Assembly (NCBI GenBank): GCA_021464245.1 | Contig: JADCRB010000024.1 | Coordinates: 1,242,181 to 1,306,180, forward strand | Origin: Carallia brachiata | Lineage: Eukaryota; Streptophyta; Magnoliopsida; Malpighiales; Rhizophoraceae | Length of the DNA stretch: 64,000 nucleotides | Direction of reading: 5' to 3' | Translations under genes and position numbers: made by a program | Part shown: positions 14,081 to 26,975 of the stretch, in pieces | Numbering within the stretch: the stretch's first letter is position 1 | How the letters are laid out: the number at the start of each line of letters is the position of its first letter | The notes under the pieces: generated by a model | What the model saw: the letters and a program-made list of their open reading frames with translations, nothing else | Told to the model about the DNA's origin: nothing | Databases searched by the model: none

Positions 14081-15686
14081 GTCCTTTAGGGAAGCGGATT
14101 CTGCCCTTCAGTTTTTGCAGTCAGCATCCTAACAAACTCACCAAAAGATCGACCATTTATATTCAGAACCTGCTCAGATCGAGAGTGGTCTGATTTCTGT
14201 GCGTCCCTTGCGAAGCTCACTTAGCAAATTGTCTGATCCGATGGACGGAGCAGATGTACCCCCTGGTTTTGAAGCTATGGCATCGAGACTGGCATGCAGG
14301 CATAAGCTGTAGCCGGGTGCTTAATCCGGTCCCTTTTTCTCAGAATGATTGCAATATGGGCACCTTCTGTTAGTCAATAGGACCACAGATATTGGTCTGC
14401 AATAGGAAAGGTAAACGCAACTGAATACAGGGCTACCGTAGAAATTTTTGCAGGCTGTGCTTATTAACATAGATCTGTAGACATAGGATGTGCATTGTTG
14501 ATTCTGTAAAGCCCTTTACACGAAAAAGATTAGTCCTTTTGGAAATGTGATTAACATCATGATTTTTTTTACCTTCTTAAATCCATCAAAATGTGAGTTC
14601 GTATGCTCAAACGCTACTCTACTCTAATACCAAATTAAATGCATGAGCGATGAGGCTAATCACGAGTCCAGTGGCCGCTAATCCGAGGTTGGAATCTTAA
14701 ACTTCATGCATAGTTTACTTTTTTATCTTGTGGAAACAAGAATCGGTAAATAGCGAGAAAGTTAGAAGCTTTCAGAAACCCAAAATTATGCTCTACGTTA
14801 TACCCACAAAAAAAAAACAAAAAGGGTAGGCGCAGTCCGAGTATGACTCAAAATTGCACTTTATTTCGGTTGATATTTAGTTTTGTTTTGCGAATATCCC
14901 ATTAAGAATAATGGAAACATTTTGGTAGACACCGATTTCGTGAACTAAACGGATGACATTTTATATGATATTAAAAAAATTTTGTCATAATAGAATAAAA
15001 ATTCATGTAAGAAATTGTGTGACCATCTAATCGAGTTTATATAAATTCATTAAACTAATAAATTGATGTGAAGTGAGGAGGACTGCCAAATGCCGTGGCA
15101 GTAATAATAGATTGGCAGGGTGAAGGTGATGCGGAAATGATAAAATTAATTTTTTTTATATATATTATTTATAATTTTGTTATACATCGAATATTTTTGT
15201 AAGTTTTATAAATTATATATATATATAACATGTAATACGGTTAAAATTACCGTATGATAAATGTATAAAAAATATTTAAAAAATGCCTGCTGTCCCCCTC
15301 AACTTCAAATATTTTACCCCGTTCGTGTATCAAAATTCGTCTGTGGACCATGTACAAAGAGAAAATCGTGCTGACGTGCCACAAAATCATTGGACAGAAC
15401 CATCCAATCCCAACAACAAAGTTACAAAGGCGTAACGTAAGACGGCGGCAAATACAGAAATACTTCAAAAAACAAAAGGAAAAGAAAGAAAAAAAAAGAA
15501 AAAAAAATTATGGTATTTAACGAAAAACAAAACAAGAAGAAAAAGAAAGCCACGGACTTTTGGCCTTTCGGATTCTATCTCCCTCGATGATCACAGCGAG
15601 ATCGAGAGAGAGATCAGTCAGTTGGCGCCCAGTGAGCGAGTGAGAACTGAGAGGAGAGGGAAAAGCAAAAATCAAAGCAGAAGTCA
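14081..15686. other. 3' UTR of the PHD gene and spacer to HDA5
   Basis: The first about 450 bp are probably the 3' UTR of the PHD-finger gene. The rest is AT-rich with no coding signal, including short AT-alternating tracts near 15160-15230. Purine-rich sequence from about 15470 to 15686 is likely the HDA5 promoter and leader (many GAGA and AAGAAA runs). No TATA box is clear. Confidence 0.4.
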
Positions 15687-18600
15687 ATGGGGCAGGTGGA
15701 ATCTGGTGAGACGAGGAGCCGAGAAAGGCGCGTGGGATTGCTGTTCGACGAGAGGATGTGTAAGCATCACACTCCTGATGATGAACCTCACCCAGAAAAC
15801 CCCGATCGCATTCGCTCCATTTGGACCAAGCTCCTCTCCCACAACATTCCTCAAAGGTTGCTTCTTTTTTTGGTTTTTTCCTAACCCTTTGTTTGGCTGC
15901 TGAGAAAATGAGAATTGAGAAGGAAAAAATGAAAGGAAAAAAAAGTTTCAATTTTTAATTTTTCTACATTTATCAGGCTTGAGCTGTCTGAGGCTCGTCC
16001 TTTCGCTATGTTGTTTTTTTTTTTTTCCAAGACCAAACACGTCAATTCTCATTTTCAACACAGCAAAGTCTCTTTTAGTTCTAAATGTAATTGGGCTATC
16101 TACTGCCTCTTTATGAATAATTAGCGTAAGGCTGCTTACATCTGACCCGGGAACGCCCGTTCCTAGATGTCAATAAACAGACTTGTTTTTGTTTCCTAGC
16201 TCCAAGTTCAGACCTTTTGAGTTTAGTTGAGCTGGCCTGAACTTTGATAGGTGGTCTAAGTGCTTGAATTTGTAAATTTCAAATTTGCTTTTGCTTTTGT
16301 ATGTCTTTCTGGGAATATATTTGCTATGTAGCATTGGCATTGTTACTAGACTATTCTGATTTCTTTGCCTATTTGTTGCCTTTGAAAGCTTTATGTCTGT
16401 GCTATTCCACCCTAATGGCTTTCATGCTTTCAGATGCGTGGTTTTGAGCGCGAAGGAAGCAGAAGATAAACATCTGCTGTCTGTTCACTCAACAAATCAC
16501 GTTAATTTGATCAGGAAAATAAGCACCAAAGAGTTTGATTCACGCAGAAGTAGGATTGCAAGAAAATTCAATTCCATATACTTTAATGAAGGATCGTCAG
16601 AAGCTGCTTTCCTCGCTGCTGGTTCTGTCATAGAGGTAATAAATGAAGGCTGATGGATTTTGAAGAGTACTGACTTTAGGACTCTTATTGGCTACTTAGC
16701 ACTTTATATGAACTTCAAGTTTTTGCTTCAACGTTCAGAATTTTGAGTCTTCGACCATTAATCAAAGAATACTGGATAAAATCAGCTTATATAAGCGAAA
16801 ATTGATGAGCTTGATGGGTGCTGAAGTTAATAAATTTCAATGCTTCAGATGATAGTCAATTCCTAGTTGAGAGTTGAAAAAAGATGTTTGCATTTTGGCG
16901 TTTACTTTTTTTATCCCTTAAGATTTTCCATATAAGGTTATTATCTTTTGTGTTCTTATCAAGTCACTGTCTCTGGAAACGGCTAATCTTGTGCTGTCAG
17001 AAAAAATTCTTAGCTCAAACGTGTAATCTTGCTTGTAAGTCCTATTAAATGCAACTTCTAAAGTCTAAATGACCTTGCACAAATGGCCTGCTTATTATTG
17101 GTCATAATTATGATTGCATAGAAGGTATGTTTGCAATTATTTAGATAATTTTTAGTTCCAATTTGGAAGTCTGACCATAGATTGTTTCCAATTAGGTTGC
17201 TGAGAGAGTTGCCAAAGGGGAATTGAATTCTGCTGCTGCAATTGTTAGGCCTCCTGGACATCATGCCGAACATGATGAGGCTATGGGATTTTGTCTATTC
17301 AATAATGTGGCTGCTGCAGCAAGTTTTCTGTTAGATGAAAGAGTAAGTGATATTTAGTGATTAAAATTCCATTTTATTAGTTCTTTGGTTTTGCATTGGG
17401 CTTGATGACAGAACTTAGGATTTGGTTTCCATTTTTAATTTCTATTGAAAAGTGGCATGTTAATCCTTTGCATGATGCAGCCAGAACTTGGTATTAAAAG
17501 GATTTTGATTGTTGACTGGGATGTTCACCATGGTAATGGCACCCAAAGATGTTCTGGAAGGATCCTCGTGTTTTATTCTTCTCTGTCCACAGGTAAATTT
17601 GTTATTTAAGTGCTTAATTTATCTTATAATCATTGCTTAACTTATATGACTTTCAAAAGTAAGTACCGGAGTTACGAAAGTATTCATCATCATTATATGA
17701 TGGTTTCTTTTTGACTTGTTTTTGCCAAGTCTTTGGTGCTTGTTTTATTCTGTCCGCAACATGGTGTGTTTTATTGGGTAACAATTTTTACCTGTCCATT
17801 TTACTTCCTAGAAGGATGTTGTTGTGGGTCTTCCATTTCCTTTTCCCTTTTTCGGGTGGGGAGAAGTGGGAGAGTTAAAATTTCTTTTACAAATGTCATG
17901 TCCCCTATGAATTACACAATCACAGACACCAACTCATGATCACTTTGTTTTGTTAATAAATTTATGCAGGCATGAGTTTGGAGCCTTTTATCCAGCTAAC
18001 GATGATGGTTTTTACACTATGGTTGGAGAAGGACCAGGGGCAGGATATAATATCAATGTTCCTTGGGAGAATGGAAGATGTGGGGATGCAGATTATCTTG
18101 CTGTCTGGGACCATATTTTGATCCCAGTTGCCAAGGAATTCAAACCTGACATAATCATAGTTTCAGCAGGATTTGATGCAGGTTTTATGGATATTACTTT
18201 ACTTCACAAACAATGGAGATCATATGTTTTCAGATCCCAGTTTGGCAAGTGTTTGTTGTCATTATGGAGTACATGGCTTTTTCTAACTCCATGTATTACT
18301 TTTATCCTTGGAACAGCTGTTGGTGATCCTCTTGGTGGTTGCCGGGTTACACCCTATGGGTACTCTGTAATGTTGAAAAAGGTTGGAATTTGGTTTAGTC
18401 TCTTTTGAATTATTGGGAGTCCTGTTACAATGTCGCCTAAAGTATAGGACAGCTAGTTGTTGGTTGCAGTGCAAAGTTCATGTGATTGCATTTTTTTTAC
18501 ATAATACCACATTTGCACTGTTATGTTGTCATTTCCCCACATTTTTGTTCATGCTTATTGTATAATTTCTTGTTGTCTTACGAATTGTTTGGCAAATTAC

Positions 18601-21114
18601 AGTATTATGTCCCACCAAAGATTGTGGAAGATCATATGTCTTTGGATTTCTCAAGTATTACTTTTCTCTTTCCAGTTAATGGACTTTGCTCAAGGTAAGA
18701 TTGTACTGGCACTAGAGGGAGGGTACAATCTTGAGTCTATTGCAAATTCATTCCTTGCATGCATGGAAGTATTACTCGAAGGCAATCATATCTCTGGATC
18801 TTCGGAGGCGTATCCATTTGAGTCCACACGGCGTGTGATACAAGCAGTAAATAGTTTACGCTATTGTGCTTTTTGCTAGTCAAACCTACTTATTTTAACT
18901 AGTGTTTCTATATCAGAAACATGCAATTTTATAGTATATAATTTTCTCATCTTGTATCCAGGTTCGGAAGAAATTAAGCGGATATTGGCCTGTACTTGCA
19001 GATGAGTTACCTTTGAAGTTGACCAGTCAAAACCAACCTTTGGTAATGTTCTACAATGCTTCCCTTCTCATTGTCATTCCCGTAGTTCTGCCTTTTCAAA
19101 GTTTCTACTCCAAAGTGAAATAAGTTAATTGCAATTGGTTATTTAAAAGTGTCTGAATACTGATTCCAAGGAAATAGGAAGAAAGGGGATGATCATTTCA
19201 CATTCGAAAAGAATGCCTCGATACCTCTTTTGTCTTTGTCACATCTTCCAATAATTTTAAAGGAGTTTACGATATTGCTACTTTGATGGGTGAGCGTAGG
19301 TTTGTGTATCGGCACCTCATCCTCCAAAAACTATTTTACAGGGAAAAAGTTGAGTGAACTGATAGCCTTAAGCATCTGTGTCTACTATGCGAATATTGTG
19401 GAGAAAAAGTTTCAGTCCAATGTTTTTATTTGCTCTTCTACTTGTAGCATTGCTTTTCCCAAGTGTTCTGTTGTAATTCACTTAAACTGCCTGTCTCTTT
19501 ATTCATTCACCATGCTAAGACAGAAGTTCTGTTTTCCAGCAAATGGTGATTTCAAGCTCTGACTCCGAAGGTGAGGATGAAGCCCAAAAGATTCCATCAG
19601 AAGATCTGGTGGCGGCTGTTCAGGTGGTCATGGAACCACTTTTGAAACTGAAACTTGAAGAAAGTCATGGTAATGGGAGAGCTTTTAGTTGCAAGTTGAG
19701 AAATTTTTTCTTTTCATCTGATTTTGTTTTTGCGTGATTCAAACTGAATTCTACCCAGCCACATCGACATGGAGATCAGAGCTATCTAAGATTGACATTT
19801 GGTATGCAACTTATGGATCAAATATGTGGAAATCAAGATTCCTTTGCTATATTGAAGGCGGTCAGGTAATAGATTCCGACATAACAATGTTCCTGTTATT
19901 GGAATCAAGATGCTTGCTAGACCATGTCCCCCTTATGATGGTATCTAAATCTTATTATCTTAAAGTTCTTTAGACGAGGATGAGATATTAATTTTGATTT
20001 AAAGTCAATTAACTTTAAATTTCAGTTGCACAAAGCCCATCCACAACCACCTCCCTTCATGCCCTGGGGTGGTGAAAAATGGAGAGCACAATCTTTTCTT
20101 TGTTTCTTGCATAAGTTTTGAATATGTTAATGACTTACAGGTTGAAGGTATGAGGAAGCCATGCTTTGGTTCAATGGATAAGAACCCACCAAAAGAGATT
20201 ATTTGGAAAATTTTCCCTCACAGATTATTAGTTGGTCGTGAGTCTTCACTTACCTGGGGACCAGGAGGAGTTGCTTTCCTTAATCCTGGGAGCAGTGTTG
20301 ACGAAAAAACTTACATGTGCCTGTACAGAATTACGTACGTTGTCTTACATGGCTGACTTCATTTCTAGCTTGAATTCTTCTGCTAAGTATTTCAAAAAGA
20401 ATCTTGGTCCTGATAGAGATGTATTTGTCTAATTTGGTCGCAACATAATGTTGCACCATCTGACTGCTTTAAAGGTTTTTAGTCAATTATTGCCTTCCCA
20501 TTCTTAACATTCTTCCTATAACAGGCTGGAGCAGTTTAATGATGTTTTGCTTCAAGAAAATGTCTCGAGTTATGAGACCAATTCCCCAGTGTTTGACTTG
20601 GCTATGTTGAATTCTATTAAAAACCAAGGATCCATTTCCTTGGAGGTATTCAAGGTATGCCGTGTTTCTCGCACCTGATTTGCTTTAGACTGCAAGAGGC
20701 TACTGTGCGTGGTCTAAAGATTATTTCTTGAGTTTCCATCACTCTCAAAATGGAGTATGTTTTGTTTTGCTTATGCAGAGGGGGTGGTACCATAATGTTG
20801 TTTACTTGGGAGAGGAGCATGGTATTCCTATATTGACTATGACGTATGTTCAATACCATCTTGCTATCCATGTATACATTTTCTTTTCTATAGTTATGAA
20901 TTTCCTGCGTGCTCTGACCTTTGACATTTTTGCACTATCCAGGTGTCCGCTCTCGGATATTGAGAGCTTTAAATGTGGGAAGCTTAGCCTACTTGCTCCA
21001 TGCAAAGAATATGCGAATACCTTAGTGAGAGGCTTAGTAGAAGGAGGGCAGCTTTCAGAAGAGGAAGCCATAGCTTACATTCAAGAAGCTTCTACCAAGC
21101 CAATATTATTGTAA
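15687..21114 (+). CDS. HDA5: Histone deacetylase 5 (class II, RPD3/HDA1 superfamily), with an internal frameshift
   Basis: Zn-dependent lysine deacetylase of the plant HDA5/HDA18 branch; in Arabidopsis HDA5 acts with FVE/FLD on flowering genes. Fourteen exons: 15687-15856, 16434-16635, 17196-17342, 17481-17592, 17970-18181, 18317-18381, 18676-18846, 18962-19042, 19540-19669, 19759-19865, 20141-20334, 20525-20654, 20779-20843, 20943-21114. They total 1,958 nt, one short of whole codons. With the missing base the product is 652 residues, close to Arabidopsis HDA5. The deacetylase domain covers about residues 15-380: [10 protein letters not shown] (catalytic His pair), [11 protein letters not shown] (Zn ligands), SAGFDA (Zn Asp) and LEGGYNL (catalytic Tyr). 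The C-terminal third, about 435-650, contains [10 protein letters not shown] and is discussed in findings. The break is at 17544-17548, just after the first Zn ligands. As written, the protein would lose the second half of the active site. Confidence 0.95.
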
Positions 21115-21920
21115 TTTTATAATACTTTTCACCCCTGTTTTAATTATTCCACAGTAGTAATCTAGAGGCTATGTAGGAGCCAATTAACACTCGTAGAACG
21201 GCAACCAGCCGTTCTTCTTGGCTGGTTGTGAATGAATATTCCAAATGGTGTGTAAGGGTATGGCAGACTGCTATAACAAGTTTATGATCTTTGGCATCTG
21301 TTTTCTGTTAGTGCTCTTTTCTTTGGATGAATTTGTAAAATCTGATAGTTTGCTTTGAATACCTTGTGTCAACGCTGTGCCTGTGGCAATTTGGTGCGGT
21401 AACCCCTATAAGTAACAGGACTCTATGGCTAAGCATCAAATTCTCTTGCAAACTCAATAAGATTTTGTTGTTCTAGTGGAATGCATGCCGCCTGCCTGTT
21501 ACCAAAATCTAATCGACGTCAAGTTTTATGGTCTCTTTTAATGCTGCCTCTCAGATTGCTTGACAGTGTTCAAATTTTTTCTGCATAATGCTGCCGCAAG
21601 TTTCATTTTAGGTTGAGTTTCTTACCATTAAATTTAAAGGGTGTTCCTTCCTGGCAAAGGAAGCGATCATTGTTTAGACAGATTTTGAAGATATAGTAAG
21701 CCTGGATAATTTAGAAGATTCAGTTGAAAAAATTTATAATATAGTTAGACAAAACTTTAATAAATAAGAGATTAATCAAAATCAAAACATGCTTTATATT
21801 TATTTTTTAGAATCCTAAACCTAAAATTCAATATTTTATTAGTTTAATTTTTAATTTAAAAACTTAAAATTAAATAAAACAAACTCAACTCCTTTAAAAA
21901 TATATTTAAAACTACCTATC
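21115..21920. other. HDA5 3' UTR and spacer
   Basis: Probable HDA5 3' UTR up to about 21500, then AT-rich sequence. No coding signal or RNA gene was seen. Confidence 0.4.
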
Positions 21921-22096
21921 AGAATAACTAACATACAATTCAAATTAAAACATTATTTTAATTAATCCTCATAAGCATCTCTTTAGAGTAAAGGACAAAA
22001 TCACTTATAGAATAACTAACATACAATTCAAATTAAAACATTATTTTAATTAATCCTCATAAGCATCTCTTTAGAGTAAAGGACAAAATCACTTAT
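21921..22096. repeat. Perfect 88-bp tandem duplication
   Basis: Positions 21921-22008 and 22009-22096 are identical copies of an 88-bp AT-rich unit starting agaataactaacatacaatt. No differences were found by eye, so the duplication is recent or an assembly artefact. The second copy ends at the edge of a MITE-like element. Confidence 0.93.
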
Positions 22097-22465
22097 AGTG
22101 TGTTTGGAGTGAGTGGAATTGTGGGAAAAGGAGGAGAAAAGAAAAGAAAATAAAGAGAAAATAAATTTATTTATAGTGGTAGAGAAAATAAAAAGAACAA
22201 AAATATGGTGAAAGAAAAGGTAAATAGTAATTTGTGAGAGAAAAAATGAAGAAAAAATAAAGTTGTTTGGAGTGATAGAAAAATGAAAAAAAAAAGTATG
22301 ATAAAAGAAAAAATAAATAGTAATTTGCGAGAGAAAAAATAGAGAAAAAATAAAATTATTTTGAATGATGTAGAAAATTAGAAAAAAATATATATAAAAA
22401 AATAAATAATAATAATTATACTTTTCTTTCTTTTCTCCGATTTCTATTGCACAACAAACACACCC
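22096..22465. mobile_element. Possible PIF/Harbinger-type MITE
   Basis: About 370 bp bounded by short inverted ends (GTGTGTTTGG at 22098-22107; CAAACACACCC ending at 22465) and flanked on both sides by TTA (22093-22095 and 22466-22468). TTA is the target duplication of PIF/Harbinger elements. The interior is purine-rich with degenerate repeats of about 110 bp (for example gagagaaaaaatgaag and gagagaaaaaatagag). It has no coding capacity. The terminal repeats are short and imperfect, so this remains tentative. Confidence 0.45.
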
Positions 22466-22468
22466 TTA

Positions 22469-23079
22469 AGTTCACCTAATCGGCGAAGCAAACCAACTGC
22501 TGCCAGTTCAGTTGCCTACGTGACTAGACCTGAAAATGGTTCGGTGCTAATTTAGTTATACTTTTAAACCGTCAGTTCTAATTATGATATATCTTGAACC
22601 TTAACAAAACCGAAAACCGTCCTATAGACGGTCCGGTTCGGTTTGACAATTGCTTTTCCGATTTCTCAACGATTTCAGTTCCGATTTTAATTTTGATTTC
22701 AATTTGATATATTTTAAATTTTTTTTAACCGATCTAAAATTTGTGAAAATCAAAGTTAAATTAAGTTAGAAAGGAAAATTTTAATAACGATACTCAATAT
22801 TAAAAAATATATGATTTTAAATTAAATTAAAATACAAATAAATTATACAAAACATTATTCAATTCTTCTAATGCGAATTTATTACTAATTATCCATAAAA
22901 TATCGGGTCAGAGCACAAAACGACAGCGTTGATATATTTCCATTTTAACCCAAAATTAGCAAGAAGCCAAACAATGGGAAGCGAATCAGCAGCGACTCGA
23001 GAGACAGCAGTGCCCGCGAAGAAAACACAATTCCCGAGCTAAAAAAGCTTCGATTTGCTCTGCTTCTAAGATTTCACCG
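22469..23079. other. Degenerate repeat-like spacer and leader of the ATP synthase gamma gene
   Basis: The stretch 22520-22740 contains tggttcggtg, aaaaccgaaaaccg, cggttcggtttgac and cgatttc runs, a composition typical of degenerate plant MITE or SINE-like repeats; I could not find clean ends. From about 22930 the sequence is the leader of the downstream gene. No gene seen. Confidence 0.35.
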
Positions 23080-26000
23080 ATGGCTATGGCCGCTTTTGTA
23101 CGAAGAGGGAGGCGCATCGCCGCCCCTGCCGCCGCCCCTCTCATCTCTCCTCAACCAGCTGCCGCCGTTCGGTCCTCTCTCATCCCTGAGTACGATCCCT
23201 CTCTCACTTCATTTCTCGGCCTTCCATTTTCTCTAATATTTCCTTTCAATCTCTTTCTCTGTCTTGCTTTCTGCCTGTCATTTTCGCTGATAAGAAAATG
23301 AGAGATTAAAGGAGTGGATTTCTTGTTTGGCTCCCTGGAAATGCTTTTTTTTTTTTTTAATGGCTCTACAATGTCAATCGGAGTACTGCCGCGCCACTTT
23401 TGTATGATTTATTGCGATGATGTCTATGTGGTTTTTTTGCTTGCTTCTATATGTTGAAGAAATTGAGAAAAGGAAGTTCAATAGTTAATTTTCAAATGAC
23501 ATAAAAAAAAATTCAATTAAGTGATTATTTGGGTTTGCGATGATATTCTGATGATTTTGTTGCACATTTACTAGAAATTAGAGTTGGTGATGACGTTTCT
23601 TGTGATGATTTTCGTAAAAAAAAAAATTTACAGTTATTGCGTTCCTTGGAGGTTCAGATTTTAATTTTTAATTATTTTAATTGAATTTGTTTTATTTTAT
23701 TTTATTTTTTTGGGTGTTGAGTTGGCTCTTCAATGTGACTGGTTATTTAGCTAAAGCTATGGGTTAATAGTGGGATACAACCTCTTTTTTTTTTTTTTTC
23801 TGAATTTGCTAGTTTCTTTGTTACTGGGCTTGAAACGATGTTGCGTTAGTGTTTGCTGCTGCATGTACACCTGCTTAAGATCTTGTTTGAACTGAAAGGT
23901 AGAATGAGTTTGTGAATGCAATTGCGAATCTTAGAGTTTGAACAAAAAAAGTGGGTTGTATAGGCAATTCGTTACTATAATTATAAACAGGCAGAATTTT
24001 TTTACGCACTTGGGCTTGACTGTGTTTGTCTATTGATAATTCAAGCTCAAGCTTTGCCAAATGCTGCATATTAGTGTCATTCCAATTTGTTTTGCTTGTT
24101 TGACATATTTAGACTGCATGGTCAAAAGACTTAAAGGAGAGTTTATGAGCATTGAGAGGGATAGATGTCAATTTTTTTTTTCCTTGAGCCTTTGCAATAG
24201 TTACATCAAAATCTGGCTATAAATTATTGAAATAGAGGAGCCAAGTGAAACAACATGGCTTGTTTGGGTATCACACCGGCACTCCCCTGTCTAAAAGTTT
24301 GGAAAATCATACTTACTACTGGACAAAATCAAGAATTCCTTACAGCAGCATGTCTGTGTGTGGCAGTCGTCATGTTAAATTGTGGTCATCATTTCCTGAT
24401 TGCTCTTTTATCTACTTTAGAACATCTTATATTTGTTTTTTTTTTTTTTTTTTTTTTTTCCACTTCAAACAGCTAAGTAAGTTAGTGTTTATGCACAGGG
24501 AGCAGGCACCCCTTGGTGTACGCTATATTTCAACTCAAGTTGGTAAGAATCACCCTTATATGGATTTTGCTTCCTTCTTTCTTTGCTTTCTTTAATAGAC
24601 TTGTATCTTCAAATTCAGAGAATTATGTCCCAAAATGTGGAAAGTTTATTGTTGATTTAAATTATGCAGTCAGAAACCGTATGAAGAGTGTCAAGAATAT
24701 TCAGAAAATTACAAAAGCAATGAAGATGGTTGCAGCCTCAAAGTTACGAGCAATTCAAACCAAAACAGAAAATTCTCGTGGCCTGTGGCAGCCATTTGTG
24801 GCACTTCTTGGCGATTTTCCTAGTAAGCTTATTAACTGGAACTTGATCTATATGCTGATCAAGTTCATTTGACCATATTTGGATTTTTGCATTCATGTTT
24901 CATTCAGCATTTTTTTTTTCTTGCGTAATTTGTGGCTATCATAATTATCAATCACATCCTAGTAGTTGTGAAAAATCTGATGTTGACGGCCAATAGTTGT
25001 TGTTGTACCTGCATATTATTAATATTCATATTCTAACAGAATTATTTTGGGTTGTTTTTCCATACTGTTACATGGCTTATGGATCCCTTTGTTCACTAGG
25101 TAACAATGTGGACATTGGTATTATCTACATTTTCTGCCAGTGATGTATGGATTGAGTTGAATTGCCTGTTTTTTTTTTAAATATTGCTTTAGATTTTTTG
25201 ATTGTTAGTGAATTTGGGATTTATATTGCATTGTTTCTTGCATTTATTTCTGCATTGTATCTGTCAGGTGTTGATGTCAAGAAGAATGTCATTGTCACTA
25301 TTTCTTCAGACAAAGGTCTATGTGGCGGGATAAACTCTACATCAGTCAGGTTAAGCAGGGCCGTGTACAAGTTGACTGCTGGTATATTCTCCTTGAAACT
25401 TTGACCCCGTTAGATTATTTTTGTTGAGAGACAAACATTTTTAACAGCTTGAATAAATGCTATGCTGCCATAGGTCCTGAGAAAGAAAACAAGTATGTCA
25501 TTTTGGGCGAAAAGGCAAAGGCTCAGTTGATACGCGACTCAAAGAAGGACATTGAATTAAGCTTCACCGAATTGCAGAGGAATCCTCTAAATTATACTCA
25601 GGTTCGTGGATGTGTTTTCTTAACCCCTATAGCACAAGACAGGGGCATCTCCATGGCTCTTGACATGTCTTATTGCAAAGTTATGAACTCGTGTTTATAA
25701 AAAGTGTATTTGGTCAATGATGTGTTGTATGTGCTTGTTCTCGCTTATTTATCTGTTCTTACCTCCTAACAGATTCATTTTTTCTTTTTTATTTACATGG
25801 CACTTATATGCCAGTGAAATTGACAAGTAGATAAAAGTCTCAACTATTATACAGATCAGAGTGTCGAGTTTAATACAGATCAGAGTCTCAAACATTTTTT
25901 CTTTTTCATCTCATATCCCTTCAAATGGTTTTTCTTTTAGGTTTCTGTTCTAGCAGATGACATCTTAAAGAATGTCGAGTTTGATGCTTTAAGGATTATC

Positions 26001-26975
26001 TTCAACAAGTTCAAATCTGTGGTCTCATTTCTTCCGTCTATGGCAACTGTATTATCTCCAGAGGTAACGTGGATTGCTGCACTAACCAGTCTGCCTTCTC
26101 AGGTTGGTTTGTTGTTGGCATTCTGGGATGTGGCTGATGCAAACAAATGTTTTGCAGGTTGTGGAGAGGGAGTCTGAAGGGGGAAAGCTTGGTGATCTTG
26201 ACTCCTATGAAATTGAAGGTGGCGAAACAAAGGGTGAAATACTTCAGAATCTTTCAGAGTTCCAGTTCTCTTGTGTAAGCCTTGTGAAATCCTTTCTACT
26301 CCTGGGCCATTTTTGGGATTTAAATTCATGATTCTGGAAATGATCAGTTTAAACAGCATACTTCAATGCTAAATGCACTAGAAGTTCAACCTCTGATGTT
26401 GTAACTGTGGGCATGTCCAAGATATATATTTGGCTGACAAGATTCTTAGTCTGGTCTTCTCTGTCAGCAATGTGAACTTCTAGCATTCTATTCTACTTCA
26501 GATACAAACCTAACATTTGTTAAGAACTAGAGGCTCAGCTGAACAATCATTTTCAGACAAGGTTTCCATATTTTTTTCAGATCCTGTTCAACACAGTATT
26601 GGAGAATGCTTGCAGTGAGCAAGGGGCAAGGATGTCTGCCATGGATAGCTCGAGCAGAAATGCCGGCGAGATGCTTGAGCGCCTGACACTTGCTTATAAC
26701 AGGTCTTTCACACTTCCTCGCTCTCCTATTTTGGCATGCATACTTGGAATATTTTTCTTGGCTTTCATGGCTGTGGCACAACTAACTTGGTGCCGCATAT
26801 ATCATGAGTTGAGCAATTGACTTGTCTTTGTTTACTGCTCCGAATTTTTTGTGACACTTTGTTTTTGGTAACATTCATGCCTGTTCCACGATTTCTGTTG
26901 AACAGAACTCGACAAGCATCCATCACCACTGAGTTGATTGAGATTATCTCTGGGAAATCAGCACTGGAGGGTTAA
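23080..26975 (+). CDS. ATPC: ATP synthase gamma subunit, mitochondrial
   Basis: Central rotor-shaft subunit of mitochondrial F1 ATP synthase, coupling proton flow to ATP synthesis in the matrix. Nine exons (23080-23189, 24499-24542, 24670-24822, 25268-25381, 25474-25601, 25941-26063, 26158-26274, 26581-26702, 26906-26975) sum to 981 nt, or 326 residues, essentially the length of Arabidopsis ATP3. The N-terminus, [12 protein letters not shown] followed by Ala/Pro/Ser, is a mitochondrial presequence. The conserved gamma motifs are present: [21 protein letters not shown] in the N-terminal coiled coil, [12 protein letters not shown] in the Rossmann-like middle, and the C-terminal helix [10 protein letters not shown]...[16 protein letters not shown]. 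The presequence and the lack of a plastid-type regulatory Cys insertion argue against the chloroplast paralogue. All introns are GT-AG. No break is seen. Confidence 0.97.

Noticed and set aside
15517..15951. Minus-strand open frame of 144 codons at the HDA5 start
   Set aside because: Antisense to HDA5 exon 1 and its leader; low-complexity ends.
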